Assembly: GCA_902779355.1 (NCBI GenBank)
Contig: CACZBF010000002.1
Location: 135,633-199,632, forward strand
Origin: an uncultured Lachnospiraceae bacterium
GTDB taxonomy: Bacteria > Bacillota > Clostridia > Lachnospirales > Lachnospiraceae
Reading direction: 5' to 3'
Length of the DNA stretch: 64,000 nt
A program made the translations under genes and the position numbers. The notes beneath the pieces were generated by a model. The model was not told the DNA's origin. It was given only the letters and a program-made list of their open reading frames with translations, and did not search any database. Shown in pieces: positions 1 through 7,649 of the stretch (its first letter is position 1; every line of letters starts with the position of its first letter).

Positions 1-216
1 GCCCGCCATCGCAAGCAGGATCGAAAAAAAGCCCGGTCCGGTGCCGATATCCAGTATCCGGATCTCGTCCTTCGGCTTGTCCGGAAAGCATGCCTCCATG
101 GTTTCCAGCCACTTTTCATTCATCCCCCAGCCGAGTTCTTCCACATTCAGCTTCGAATAGCTGTCCGCGCGTTTCGCCCAGTAGGCAATGATCCGCTGCA
201 TCATTTCTTCCGACAT
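1..216 (-). CDS. class I SAM-dependent methyltransferase (C-terminal part outside the window)
   Basis: Only the first 72 residues are inside the window. The ATG at 214-216 has a GGAGAG-type ribosome binding site directly upstream. The visible protein has a charged helical N-terminus (IAYWAKRADSYSKLN) and then motif I of Rossmann methyltransferases, LDIGTGPGFF at about residues 57-66, which binds S-adenosylmethionine. It starts 12 nt after the stop of the upstream ATPase gene, so it is the sixth gene of the importer operon. This arrangement suggests that it modifies something related to the imported ligand, for instance a metal chelator, but that is inference. The substrate cannot be read from the visible part. 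Confidence 0.85.
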   Translation of the reverse strand, partial: MSEEMMQRIIAYWAKRADSYSKLNVEELGWGMNEKWLETMEACFPDKPKDEIRILDIGTGPGFFSILLAMAG

Positions 217-228
217 CCTTCTCTCCTC

Positions 229-966
229 TCAAAAGCTCTGCTTTCTCGCATTCTCGATCAACAATTTCGTGTAGTCATGTGTGGGATGTGCGATGACTTC
301 CTGCATCATTCCTTCTTCCACGCAAACGCCGTCCTTCATCACCATGATCCGTTCGCACAATTCTCCCATCAGCGCAATATCATGTGAGACAAAGATCGCG
401 GAAAAGATCCGTTCCTCCCGCAACTGCTGAAACACATGCACGATCTGTGCCTGTGTGGAAACGTCAAGTGCACTCGTGATCTCATCGCACAGCAGGATCT
501 GCGCACCGCTGTAGAGCGCCCGTACGATCGACATTCGCTGGCACTGGCCGCCGGAAAGTTCCCCGGGGCGTTTCATCAGCAGCGCCTCATCAAGGCCCGT
601 CGATTTTAAAAGCTCCCTTAGATCCTCCTCCGACTTGCCGGCGCCGCATTCCCTAACGGAGTCCAGCATCTTCATCTTCGGATCAAAGGAACTGTAGGCA
701 TCCTGGAAAACCATCTGCAAAAACCGTCCGATGTCACCGCATTTTTTTCCGGTGTAATCCTCTCCCCGATAATACAGGCGTCCTGCATCCGGGCGGTCTA
801 ATCCCGCGATAAGCCGCAGAAGAGAGCTTTTTCCGGAACCGCTTTCCCCCACGATCGCAAGGAATTCCTTTTCCTGTAGTGAAAAAGAAACCCGATCCAC
901 CGCTGTAACTTTCCGGTCTTTTTTCCGATATGCTTTTGTCAGTTCTGTTCCCTTCAGCAGTTCCAT
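229..966 (-). CDS. ABC importer ATPase, DppF/NikE type
   Basis: Second ATPase of an oligopeptide/nickel-class ABC importer, a cytoplasmic subunit that powers uptake. Walker A (GESGSGKSS, about residues 40-48), Q-loop (MVFQDAYSSFDP), signature LSGGQCQRM (about 139-147), Walker B (LLCDEITSALD) and the H-loop (FVSHDIAL) are all present, so it should hydrolyse ATP. The start ATG at 964-966 was chosen because it is 1 nt after the stop of the preceding ATPase gene and begins the conserved core; the reading frame is open further upstream, but that extension overlaps the neighbour and has no family similarity. At 245 residues it is short for the DppF group, which normally has a C-terminal tail, so the tail is reduced. 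Its place in the operon supports work with the other four subunits. Confidence 0.9.
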   Translation of the reverse strand: MELLKGTELTKAYRKKDRKVTAVDRVSFSLQEKEFLAIVGESGSGKSSLLRLIAGLDRPDAGRLYYRGEDYTGKKCGDIGRFLQMVFQDAYSSFDPKMKMLDSVRECGAGKSEEDLRELLKSTGLDEALLMKRPGELSGGQCQRMSIVRALYSGAQILLCDEITSALDVSTQAQIVHVFQQLREERIFSAIFVSHDIALMGELCERIMVMKDGVCVEEGMMQEVIAHPTHDYTKLLIENARKQSF

Positions 967-967
967 C

Positions 968-1744
968 TCAAGCCTGCCTTCTGAGTCTCGGCACATCCTG
1001 AATGAGCCGTTTCGTGTATGCTTCGCGGGGCGTATGGATGATCTCCTCCGCCGTCCCCTGTTCGATGATCCTTCCCTGATACATGATCGCGATCGTGTCC
1101 GCGATCTTTCTGGCCAGGCCGAGGTTATGCGTCACCATCACGATCGTCGTGCCGCGCTCCTTGTTGATCCGCAAAAACTCCTCAATCACGCGATCCTGCG
1201 TATTCACATCGAGCGCACTGGTGGGCTCGTCGCAGAGCAGGAGCTTCGGCTCCAACAGCATTGCTGCCGCCACGGCCACTCGTTGATTCATCCCGCCGCT
1301 GAGCTCATACGGCCGCATACCGGGGATCTCGTTTGCATCCTTTAATCCCATTTTCGTGAACGATTGGATTACGTCTTCTTTTTGATAAGCGATCCCGTGG
1401 CTTTTCATCGTCTCTTTGAACTGCGGTCCGAACACGCGGATCGGGTTGAAAGACCCTGCCGGGTTCTGCGGAATCACACCGATCCTCTCCCCAAGGAGCC
1501 TCCTTTTTTGCGCGCGCGGCATGGAGGAAATCTCCTCTCCGTCAAGGAGCACCCTTCCGCCGTTTACCGTCAGACCCGGAAACCCGGTGATCGCTTTGAT
1601 CACGGTCGACTTGCCGGAACCGCTCTCGCCCACAATGCAAAGAATCTTTCCTCTCGGCACATCAAGCGTAACGCCGCGGAGCGCCTGAAAATCGTCGTAT
1701 GAAGCTGTCAGCTCTCTGATCTCCAACATGTGATGTTCCATCAT
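968..1744 (-). CDS. ABC importer ATPase, DppD/NikD type
   Basis: First ATPase of the same importer. It shows Walker A (GESGSGKST), a Q-loop in the form GVIPQNPAGSFNPI typical of the Dpp/Nik/Opp class, a signature written LSGGMNQRV, Walker B (LLLCDEPTSALD) and an H-loop (MVTHNLGLA). Two adjacent ATG codons (1742-1744 and 1739-1741) are possible starts; the first overlaps the stop of the upstream permease in an ATGA arrangement, which indicates translational coupling. A further ATG at 1727-1729 (MLEIRELTASY) is equally possible and would remove five residues. The open frame extends far upstream inside the permease gene and that part is not coding. Length (258 residues) is short for DppD because the C-terminal peptide-transporter tail is missing. 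Confidence 0.9.
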   Translation of the reverse strand: MMEHHMLEIRELTASYDDFQALRGVTLDVPRGKILCIVGESGSGKSTVIKAITGFPGLTVNGGRVLLDGEEISSMPRAQKRRLLGERIGVIPQNPAGSFNPIRVFGPQFKETMKSHGIAYQKEDVIQSFTKMGLKDANEIPGMRPYELSGGMNQRVAVAAAMLLEPKLLLCDEPTSALDVNTQDRVIEEFLRINKERGTTIVMVTHNLGLARKIADTIAIMYQGRIIEQGTAEEIIHTPREAYTKRLIQDVPRLRRQA

Positions 1745-2565
1745 AAATCCCTGTAATCCATCACGGCATCGCCGAGATAGTTGAAAACGATAATGGTGAT
1801 GATCGTGGCAACCGCCGGCGCCAGCACCGCCCACGGCGCGATCTGGATATAGGCTCTGGCCTCGTTGATCATGGAACCCCATTCCGCAGTCGGCGGCACC
1901 ACGCCAAGTCCCAGAAAGGAAAGTCCCGAGATCCCGATCATCGTCATACCGATCTGTGTCAGCGCATTTGTCAGGATCGGCGCCATAGTATTCGGCAAAA
2001 TATGCCGCAGCACGATGTAGCCCGTACTTTTTCCCGCCAAGAGAGCGGTCTGGATGTAGGGCTCATTCTTGATCGACAGCGTGTGGCTGCGCGCAAGACG
2101 CGCAAAGGAAACCCACATCGTAATGCCGAGCGCGATCAGCGCGCCGCCGAGCCCGCCGCCGAGAATCCCGGCCACTGCCAGCGCGATCACCATCTGCGGG
2201 AATGCAAGCGTTACATCCGCAATCCTCATCAGAAAACGGTCTACGATCCCGCCGAAAAGGCCACACAAGATCCCAATCACAGTTCCGATCACAAAGGACA
2301 CCGCCACGAGGAAAAACGTTGCGGCAATCGTCGTCCTGCCGCCGTAGATCACGCGAGACAACACGCACCGCCCGAGGTTATCCGTACCGAGCGGATACTC
2401 CGCGCATGGCGGTTTTCGGATAAAGGCCGCATTCGTCTGGTAGGGGTCGTTTGGCGCAAAAGCACCCGCAAAGACCACCACGACGATCAGGAGCATGGCG
2501 ATGGCCGCTGCGATGCCAATCCTTATAAGCAGTTGTCTTCTTGTTTTTTTGCTCCGCGTCTTCAT
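1741..2565 (-). CDS. ABC importer permease, DppC/NikC type
   Basis: Integral membrane subunit of the importer. One hydrophobic anchor lies near the N-terminus (about residues 11-34), followed by the segment PYQTNAAFIRKPP and PLGTDNLGRCVLSRVIYG, which is characteristic of the DppC/OppC/NikC N-terminal region. Five more hydrophobic segments follow, and the EAA loop region is seen around SYTGYIVLRHILPN. The start at 2563-2565 overlaps the TGA of the upstream permease (ATGA). About 274 residues is the normal size. Substrate class cannot be decided from the permease alone, because nickel, dipeptide and opine-metallophore systems share this fold. Confidence 0.9.
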   Translation of the reverse strand: MKTRSKKTRRQLLIRIGIAAAIAMLLIVVVVFAGAFAPNDPYQTNAAFIRKPPCAEYPLGTDNLGRCVLSRVIYGGRTTIAATFFLVAVSFVIGTVIGILCGLFGGIVDRFLMRIADVTLAFPQMVIALAVAGILGGGLGGALIALGITMWVSFARLARSHTLSIKNEPYIQTALLAGKSTGYIVLRHILPNTMAPILTNALTQIGMTMIGISGLSFLGLGVVPPTAEWGSMINEARAYIQIAPWAVLAPAVATIITIIVFNYLGDAVMDYRDL

Positions 2566-3485
2566 GTTCTGACCCTCGGATCCAGCAGATGATAACAAAG
2601 ATCCGTCAGCCGGTTAATGACCACATAGATCGTTCCCATCACGAGCACAAAGCCCATGATCACCGGATAATCCCTGCTTGTGATGGAATCCATGACAAGT
2701 TTTCCGATCCCGGGCCAGCGAAAGATCGTCTCGATCACAACCGACCCTGCCATCAGCGTCCCGATTTGCAGGCCGATGATCGTGATCACATGGCCGAGGG
2801 AGTTGCGGATGATGTTGACGGCGATGTAGCGCTCTTTGACGCCACGCAGCCGCATACCCGTCACATAGTCCTCGGACAACTGCAGGATCATCTCCGATCG
2901 CATCTGTCTCGTAAATCTGCTGATCATGGGAATGGAAAGGGAAAGCATCGGCAGAAACAGCCCTTTCAAAGAGCCGTCTGCGATGACGGGAAACAGATTG
3001 AGTTTGATACAGAAGAAATACATGAGCAGGACCGAGATCAAAAAGTTCGGCAGCGAATTCCCGATAAAGGAAAACACTTTGATGATGTGATCGGCGATCC
3101 GATCCTTTCTCATCGCGGAAAGCAGGGCGAGCGGGTAGGATATAAGAAGGGAAAACACAAGGCTTGCCATTGCCAGAATGCAGGTGTTCTGAAGTCCTGC
3201 CGCAAGCTTTGCCGCAACCGGCCGGTCGTCCTTAAACGATAGCCCGAAATCTCCCCGTATAACCCCCAAAAGCCATTCCCCGTATCGTACGAAGAATGGC
3301 TTTAAAAGTCCGAGTCTCTCCTGTTCTGCCTGCAGCACCTCTTTTGTGATGACGATCCCCTGAGAGGTCAGTCGTTTTTCTGCCGGATCGCCGGGCGCCA
3401 GATAAAGAAGCAGGAACACGAAGAAACTGAGGATCAGGAGTATGACGATCAGTCCGATGATCTTTCCCGCAATTTTTTTGATCAC
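2562..3485 (-). CDS. ABC importer permease, DppB/NikB type
   Basis: Partner membrane subunit. The first membrane segment (about residues 8-30) ends in LYLAPGDPAEKRL, the hallmark of the DppB/OppB/NikB N-terminus (normally APGDP). The inner loop LPNFLISVLLMYFF and the EAA-type stretch around RLRGVKERYIAVNIIRNSLG fit the family, as does ETIFRWPGIGKLVMDSI near the end. Its ATG overlaps the stop of the binding-protein gene (ATGA at 3482-3485), so the three upstream genes are translationally coupled. Length, 307 residues, is standard. Confidence 0.92.
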   Translation of the reverse strand: MIKKIAGKIIGLIVILLILSFFVFLLLYLAPGDPAEKRLTSQGIVITKEVLQAEQERLGLLKPFFVRYGEWLLGVIRGDFGLSFKDDRPVAAKLAAGLQNTCILAMASLVFSLLISYPLALLSAMRKDRIADHIIKVFSFIGNSLPNFLISVLLMYFFCIKLNLFPVIADGSLKGLFLPMLSLSIPMISRFTRQMRSEMILQLSEDYVTGMRLRGVKERYIAVNIIRNSLGHVITIIGLQIGTLMAGSVVIETIFRWPGIGKLVMDSITSRDYPVIMGFVLVMGTIYVVINRLTDLCYHLLDPRVRT

Positions 3486-5068
3486 TGAATATCTGTCTCC
3501 GCGCTCACGCCGTAGAAGTCAAAGGGAAGGTTCTCCGCAAACCCGCTGACGCCGTTCCGGAGTACCGTGGTGTGGTTGAAAAGGCCCACATATCCATACG
3601 CGTTGTCGTCGATCGCGATCTGCACGATCTCGTTTGCAAGGTCCGCCCGCTTTGCCGGATCGATCTCATAACGAAGCTGATCGATCAGTTCCTGGCAATG
3701 GTCATCGTCAAACCCGCCGCAGTCATAGTATCCGCCGTCCGACAGCGTGGAGTCGATGAAGTAAAGCGGGTCGCCCGACTTGTCAGCGATGGAGCAATAC
3801 AGCGCAAGATCAAAATCGCCCGTTGCGATGTAGGTGGAATCCGGATCTTCATAAACGGACAGCGTGGAATCCACGCCGATCGCCGCCAGCTGCTCCTGGA
3901 TGAGGAGCGCGAGTGTATCGAGAGACCTTGCCGCATAATAGGCAATGTCAATCGAAAGCTTCTCGCCGTCTTTTTCATAGATGCCGTCTGCGCCGAGCTT
4001 GTAGCCGTCCGCCTCGAGCAGCTCTTTTGCCTTGTCCGTATCGACAGGCGGCACCGTCACCTGGCCGTATGCGGTATTCGTGCTGAACGGGCCGACCGCA
4101 GGGGAAACAGTCCCGGAAAGGTATTCCGCGATCTTGTCCTTATCCACGGTGAGGTTGATCGCTTCCCTGACCGCATCGTCAAGCCGGTTTTCGTTGAGAA
4201 TGTAAAACTGGAGTCTTGCGCCCGGGATGGATACGACATTGTACTGCGCCGGATCTGCATTGTAGACTTCCAGCGCCGCGGAGGACACGCTGTTGTAGCA
4301 GTCGATCTCCCCGCTCTGCATTGCGAGCAGCTTCGGGTCATCCTCCTGCATGTAGTAGAAGATCGCGCCGTCGAGTTTGACGTCGCCGCCCCAGTAATTG
4401 TCATTTTTCTTAACCGTGACATCGCCTTCCGGAATGAACGTATCGATCACGAAAGGACCGGTGCAGACCGGCGCATTGTCAAAGTCGGTCGTGCTGTCCA
4501 GATCCATCATGCCGAGTTCCGGCGTTGCCAGGTCATTTTTCATCGTGGGATAGATCTCGGGCGTCGTGATCGTAATCGTCTTGTCATCCACCGCTTCGAT
4601 CGTGAAATCCGAAAGATAGGCAAATCTGGAATTCTCCTCTGCCGCTCTCTTCAGATTCCTCACAACCATATCGGCTGTCAGGGGATTCCCGTTGGAAAAT
4701 GTCACGCCGTCATTCAACGTAACCGTCCATGTATTCCCATCTGCGACGGCATCCTTGGCAAGGCAGGGCACTGCTTCGGAATTTTCATTCATCTTGAACA
4801 GGGCCTCTGAGATCCCGTAAATGGAAGTGTACCAACCGTAGTACTCCTTGTGCACATCCAGGCTCGGATAGGCAAAGGAAGCTGCCGTTCTCAAAACCTT
4901 TTCGCCTTCCGCTGCCGGCGCTGCTGTCGCTTCAGCCGCACCCGTACCAACCGCCGCTGCTGTTTCGGTTGATGCGGCTCCGGCTGCCGCCTGCGCAGGT
5001 GCACCGCACCCGGTGACTCCCGCGATCAGCATCGCGGACATCAAAAAAGCAATTACCCGTTTTTTCAT
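3482..5068 (-). CDS. substrate-binding lipoprotein of the ABC importer (peptide/nickel class, SBP family 5)
   Basis: Extracytoplasmic receptor of the importer, anchored as a lipoprotein: signal peptide with lipobox VTGC, Cys21. A low-complexity Ala/Thr/Glu linker (about residues 24-55) follows, then a family 5 solute-binding domain with the usual landmarks WTVTLNDGVTFSNGNPLTAD and GPFVIDTFIPE. The 528-residue length fits NikA, DppA and CntA-like proteins. The ribosome binding site GGAGGAATGATCGA precedes the ATG. A DCGGFDDDHCQELI stretch with two cysteines near residues 440-453 is unusual for a peptide binder and might relate to metal binding; this is a guess. It is the first gene of the importer operon and follows the region described at 5086-5161. 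Nickel or a metallophore is the favoured ligand because lar and hyp genes occur in the same window. Confidence 0.88.
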   Translation of the reverse strand: MKKRVIAFLMSAMLIAGVTGCGAPAQAAAGAASTETAAAVGTGAAEATAAPAAEGEKVLRTAASFAYPSLDVHKEYYGWYTSIYGISEALFKMNENSEAVPCLAKDAVADGNTWTVTLNDGVTFSNGNPLTADMVVRNLKRAAEENSRFAYLSDFTIEAVDDKTITITTPEIYPTMKNDLATPELGMMDLDSTTDFDNAPVCTGPFVIDTFIPEGDVTVKKNDNYWGGDVKLDGAIFYYMQEDDPKLLAMQSGEIDCYNSVSSAALEVYNADPAQYNVVSIPGARLQFYILNENRLDDAVREAINLTVDKDKIAEYLSGTVSPAVGPFSTNTAYGQVTVPPVDTDKAKELLEADGYKLGADGIYEKDGEKLSIDIAYYAARSLDTLALLIQEQLAAIGVDSTLSVYEDPDSTYIATGDFDLALYCSIADKSGDPLYFIDSTLSDGGYYDCGGFDDDHCQELIDQLRYEIDPAKRADLANEIVQIAIDDNAYGYVGLFNHTTVLRNGVSGFAENLPFDFYGVSAETDIQ

Positions 5069-5085
5069 TCGATCATTCCTCCAAA

Positions 5086-5161
5086 ATCAAAAAATCGTCT
5101 TTTTTGATTCTACCATCGGGTAATTGCCTTTATAAGCCCCCCGGGGGGTTATTTTTGTCAA
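5086..5161 (-). promoter_or_regulatory. control region of the importer operon: two palindromes and a candidate promoter
   Basis: Read on the minus strand, TTGACA (5156-5161) is followed by a 20-nt spacer and TTATAA (5130-5135). The spacer holds the perfect dyad CCCCCCGGGGGG (5137-5148). An overlong spacer with a central dyad is the layout of promoters controlled by MerR-family activators, so a metal-responsive MerR regulator is possible (inference). A second, separate dyad with 9-bp arms ATCAAAAAA / TTTTTTGAT and a 5-nt centre lies at 5086-5108, next to a possible -10 TAGAAT (5107-5112). No regulator gene is visible nearby. Confidence 0.45.
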
Positions 5162-5186
5162 TCTGTTCGGGCGGTTTCGCCTGTCT

Positions 5187-6149
5187 TTACGGCTTGCAGG
5201 AGCCGCAGGGCGAATATCCTTCTTCGATCAGCTGCTCTCTGCTCTTATCCGTAGCCTCGCGGTTTCTCTCCTGCATCTTGTAAACACCGTCACAATCGGG
5301 AAGATGGAATTTATGCGTGTGGGTGTTCAACACATAGGTCGTACCCTCCGGGAAATCAAGTTTTTCCCTCTCCACCGTGTGGTCTGGATCGGCCTGACTG
5401 TCTCCGGTCGCATAGTCGATGATCACCCCCGGCTGCACATTAAAGCAATAGACGTGAAAGCAGATCTCATCATCTTCCACTGACATGGCTTCCATCTCCA
5501 CGCCGGAAGCGACCAGATTGTCTCCTTCAAATATCGGCGTGACCCGATACAAGACATGATGCGCATGGTTGTCGAGGTATTTCGCCACGAGCTTCTCATA
5601 CGGATTCATGCCTTCGTTATTCATGTAGTGGGTGCCGGTGATCAGATTCTTTTCATTTGCGCTCTCTGCAGTGAGGCAGTATGCGATCAGGTGGCATCGG
5701 TTATACAGCGCCTCATCCTCAATAAAATCATAGAACTCGGAATGCCATCCACTCGGATGGATCTCCCGGATGGAATCGCGTTCCCCTGTCGGCATGAGAT
5801 CCCGGCCGATGCAGGCATACGCCACGCCGCATCTGCCGAGCGCATCCAGGTCGCTGTAATGCTCGAACGAAGTCGTAGTCAGATCCGCCTCCGTGAAGTT
5901 GGGTTTGTTCCCGTTGATCTCCACACTAGGCTGCCCGTTATATTCCGGGATCTCAAAACCTGCGCCGCTTGCGCTTTCTGTCGCCGCCGGTTGCGTGTTG
6001 CTTGCGCTCTCGACGCTTTCGGTCGCCGGCTGCGCCTGGCTTGCGGTGTCTGCCGTCGCCGGCTGTGCCTTCGTGCAGCCCGGCAGCAGAAGACAGAGCA
6101 TCAAAAGCAGTACAAGAAATGGTTGTTTGTGAGAAAGTTGTTTTTTCAT
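5187..6149 (-). CDS. secreted DNA/RNA non-specific endonuclease lipoprotein (EndA-like)
   Basis: Predicted surface nuclease. The signal peptide ends in lipobox LPGC (Cys25); a Thr/Ala/Gln-rich linker with imperfect repeats of the type SQAQPATES and SNTQPAATES (about residues 30-65) separates it from the enzyme. The catalytic segment reads NRCHLIAY at about 150-157, in the position of the DRGHL motif of the EndA/NucA beta-beta-alpha-metal nucleases, with His153 as the expected general base and downstream Asn residues (ANEKNLITGTHYMN) as the magnesium site. The last 50 residues (HTHKFHLPDCDGVYKM ... GYSPCGSCKP) form the small Cys/His module often attached to such nucleases and related to Ada metal-binding domains. 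The gene stands alone; its ribosome binding site is weak (GGAACT). Role may be nucleotide scavenging. Confidence 0.85.
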   Translation of the reverse strand: MKKQLSHKQPFLVLLLMLCLLLPGCTKAQPATADTASQAQPATESVESASNTQPAATESASGAGFEIPEYNGQPSVEINGNKPNFTEADLTTTSFEHYSDLDALGRCGVAYACIGRDLMPTGERDSIREIHPSGWHSEFYDFIEDEALYNRCHLIAYCLTAESANEKNLITGTHYMNNEGMNPYEKLVAKYLDNHAHHVLYRVTPIFEGDNLVASGVEMEAMSVEDDEICFHVYCFNVQPGVIIDYATGDSQADPDHTVEREKLDFPEGTTYVLNTHTHKFHLPDCDGVYKMQERNREATDKSREQLIEEGYSPCGSCKP

Positions 6150-6268
6150 AGTTCCATTATCATGCGTGGAGGCGGCTCACCCCGATCCGCGAGGATGCGC
6201 ATGCAAATCTCTATTTGAAGAGCGTGCTGGAACGGGATGAGTGATCTCTCTGCGTTTTTCTTTCCCAT

Positions 6269-7027
6269 TCACTTTTGCTTCAACGGAGCCGAAAATACCT
6301 TCCTGTCATCCAGTCTGAGAAACAACGCTCCGTTGTGCACGCCCTCCCGGTAACCAACTGCGCATCCGCCGTCGATGTCGATCATGTTACCCCTTTCATA
6401 GATACGAAGCTCGTTAAAGTCTCTGCGTCCTGCATACTCACGCATCGCCAAGATCACCGGCACATGACCCGTGACAAAAGTGTAATCGTAGTCTCTGTAG
6501 ATATCCACGCCGTGCGTTTCCCATTCCGACCTGTAAACGGACTTCCAGACGATGTTCCACACTTCCTGATAAGAGAGCTCGTCATAGGTTTTATTTTCAA
6601 GCCCCTCTTTGAAATACGAATGTGTCAGGCAAAAGGTTTCTCCCTCCACTTCCAACGTCTTGATCACGTATCTTCGCATGAGCCAGAAAAGAAGCGATTG
6701 TCTTTTCTCCAACGAAAGCTTTCTGTATTGCTCAAAGGTTTTCACGCCACCGTTATAATAAAGCCAAAGGTCTGCGTCCTCTCCGTTGCATTTTTCCTTC
6801 CCGTTCAAATCCACGGAATTGAGCATCATAAACTCATGATTTCCGATCAGAAGGTCCATATTTTTATGCTCTTTGATATGCTCCAGGATCCTGATGCTAT
6901 CCGGCCCTCTGTCAATGACATCACCGATCACGTAAAGCTCATCCGATCCCCCGAAATCGATTTTTTCCAATCCTTCCACAAACGCATCATATTGTCCGTG
7001 TAGATCTGATACTGTGTATACTGCCAT
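6269..7027 (-). CDS. metallophosphoesterase, serine/threonine protein phosphatase-like
   Basis: Calcineurin-like phosphoesterase with all metal-binding blocks in order: SDLHGQYDA (about residues 7-15), GDVIDRGPDS (36-45), GNHEFMM (62-68), and a late histidine block VTGHVPV. This pattern fits bacterial PPP-type phosphatases and Ap4A hydrolase relatives; protein, small-molecule or dinucleotide substrates are all possible. The 252-residue length is usual. It begins 8 nt after the stop of the MIF-like gene and has only a weak ribosome binding site, so it is probably translated from the same transcript. Confidence 0.85.
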   Translation of the reverse strand: MAVYTVSDLHGQYDAFVEGLEKIDFGGSDELYVIGDVIDRGPDSIRILEHIKEHKNMDLLIGNHEFMMLNSVDLNGKEKCNGEDADLWLYYNGGVKTFEQYRKLSLEKRQSLLFWLMRRYVIKTLEVEGETFCLTHSYFKEGLENKTYDELSYQEVWNIVWKSVYRSEWETHGVDIYRDYDYTFVTGHVPVILAMREYAGRRDFNELRIYERGNMIDIDGGCAVGYREGVHNGALFLRLDDRKVFSAPLKQK

Positions 7028-7035
7028 CTTTTCGT

Positions 7036-7380
7036 TTAGAAATTGCTTCCATTCCAGCCCCAGTCCATGGTGGCGGAGTACTTGATGTACATATGATCCG
7101 GCGCGATGCCGAGGACTTCGCCGAAGATCTTCGTGATCTCTGCGGTCATCTTCTGGAATGCGCCTTTGTCCGGGCCGCCAAAAAGCCTGACTTCCACGAA
7201 CGCCATCGGTTCGTCGTCCTGGCCGCGGAAATACAGATGGTACTCATCTTCGAAGCCTGCCATCAGCCAGTTCTCGCTCTTTCCGGGAATCAGAGAGATC
7301 GCCTGTCCCAGGCGCTCCTTCAACTGTGTTTCCTGTTCTTTTGATATTTTGACACTTACTTTCGAATCGATAAACGGCAT
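7036..7380 (-). CDS. MIF / phenylpyruvate tautomerase-like protein
   Basis: A 114-residue protein of the tautomerase/MIF superfamily. It has the N-terminal proline after Met (MPFIDSKVSV), which acts as catalytic base in the family once Met is removed, the central strand EVRLFGGPDKGAFQKMTAEIT, and the C-terminal MYIKYSATMDWGWNGSNF that corresponds to the MIF end with its NxxxFG-type tail. The family forms trimers. The physiological substrate in bacteria is mostly unknown. The ribosome binding site AAGGAGGAAG is strong. It is the first gene of a two-gene unit with the metallophosphoesterase. Confidence 0.8.
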   Translation of the reverse strand: MPFIDSKVSVKISKEQETQLKERLGQAISLIPGKSENWLMAGFEDEYHLYFRGQDDEPMAFVEVRLFGGPDKGAFQKMTAEITKIFGEVLGIAPDHMYIKYSATMDWGWNGSNF

Positions 7381-7470
7381 CTTTCTTCCTCCTTATATGA
7401 TGTTCAGTCGCGATTGTTTTCGCCTAGTCTATGATGTCACATCACGACCCTTTTTTCAATCACCTGTAAC

Positions 7471-7500
7471 AAAAAAGGCCCCCGTGATCTCACGGGAACC
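7471..7500 (-). terminator. rho-independent terminator after tRNA-Leu(CAA)
   Basis: On the minus strand CCCGTG (7491-7496) pairs with CACGGG (7481-7486) around a 4-nt loop, and the hairpin is followed by GCCTTTTTTG. It lies 8 nt beyond the 3' end of the tRNA gene. Confidence 0.8.
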
Positions 7501-7507
7501 CTGATAC

Positions 7508-7591
7508 TGCCGGCAGTGGGACTTGAACCCACACGACGTTGCCGCCAACAGATTTTGAGTCTGCCTCGTCTGCCAATTCCGACATGCCGGC
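7508..7591 (-). tRNA. tRNA-Leu(CAA)
   Basis: The minus strand folds into an 84-nt class II tRNA: acceptor GCCGGCA/TGCCGGC (7 perfect pairs), discriminator A, anticodon stem CAGA/TCTG around loop CTCAAAA (anticodon CAA, reading UUG), a long variable arm, and a T-arm with GGTTCAAGTCC. CCA is not encoded. Confidence 0.95.
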
Positions 7592-7615
7592 CTGCCCATT
7601 CCAAGCAGCGAAACT

Positions 7616-7644
7616 ATCTTACCACAGTGGCTGTGTGATTGCAA
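7616..7644 (-). promoter_or_regulatory. promoter of tRNA-Leu(CAA)
   Basis: TTGCAA, a 17-nt spacer, and TAAGAT on the minus strand, 25 nt before the tRNA. The spacer contains the dyad CAGCCACTGTGG in imperfect form. Confidence 0.65.
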
Positions 7645-7649
7645 CATCC

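Noticed and set aside
968-1882. N-terminally extended version of the DppD-type ATPase
   Set aside because: The extra 46 residues overlap the permease gene, are low in family similarity, and a coupled ATGA start exists at 1742-1744.
3572-4810. Long open frame (412 codons) on the plus strand opposite the binding-protein gene
   Set aside because: It is the mirror of a strongly coding minus-strand gene, has no ribosome binding site and shows composition of an antisense frame.
6160-6244. Possible gene remnant on the plus strand (frame ending ...YLKSVLERDE then stop)
   Set aside because: About 20 plausible codons without a start or ribosome binding site and no recognisable family; it may be a decayed fragment but cannot be supported.
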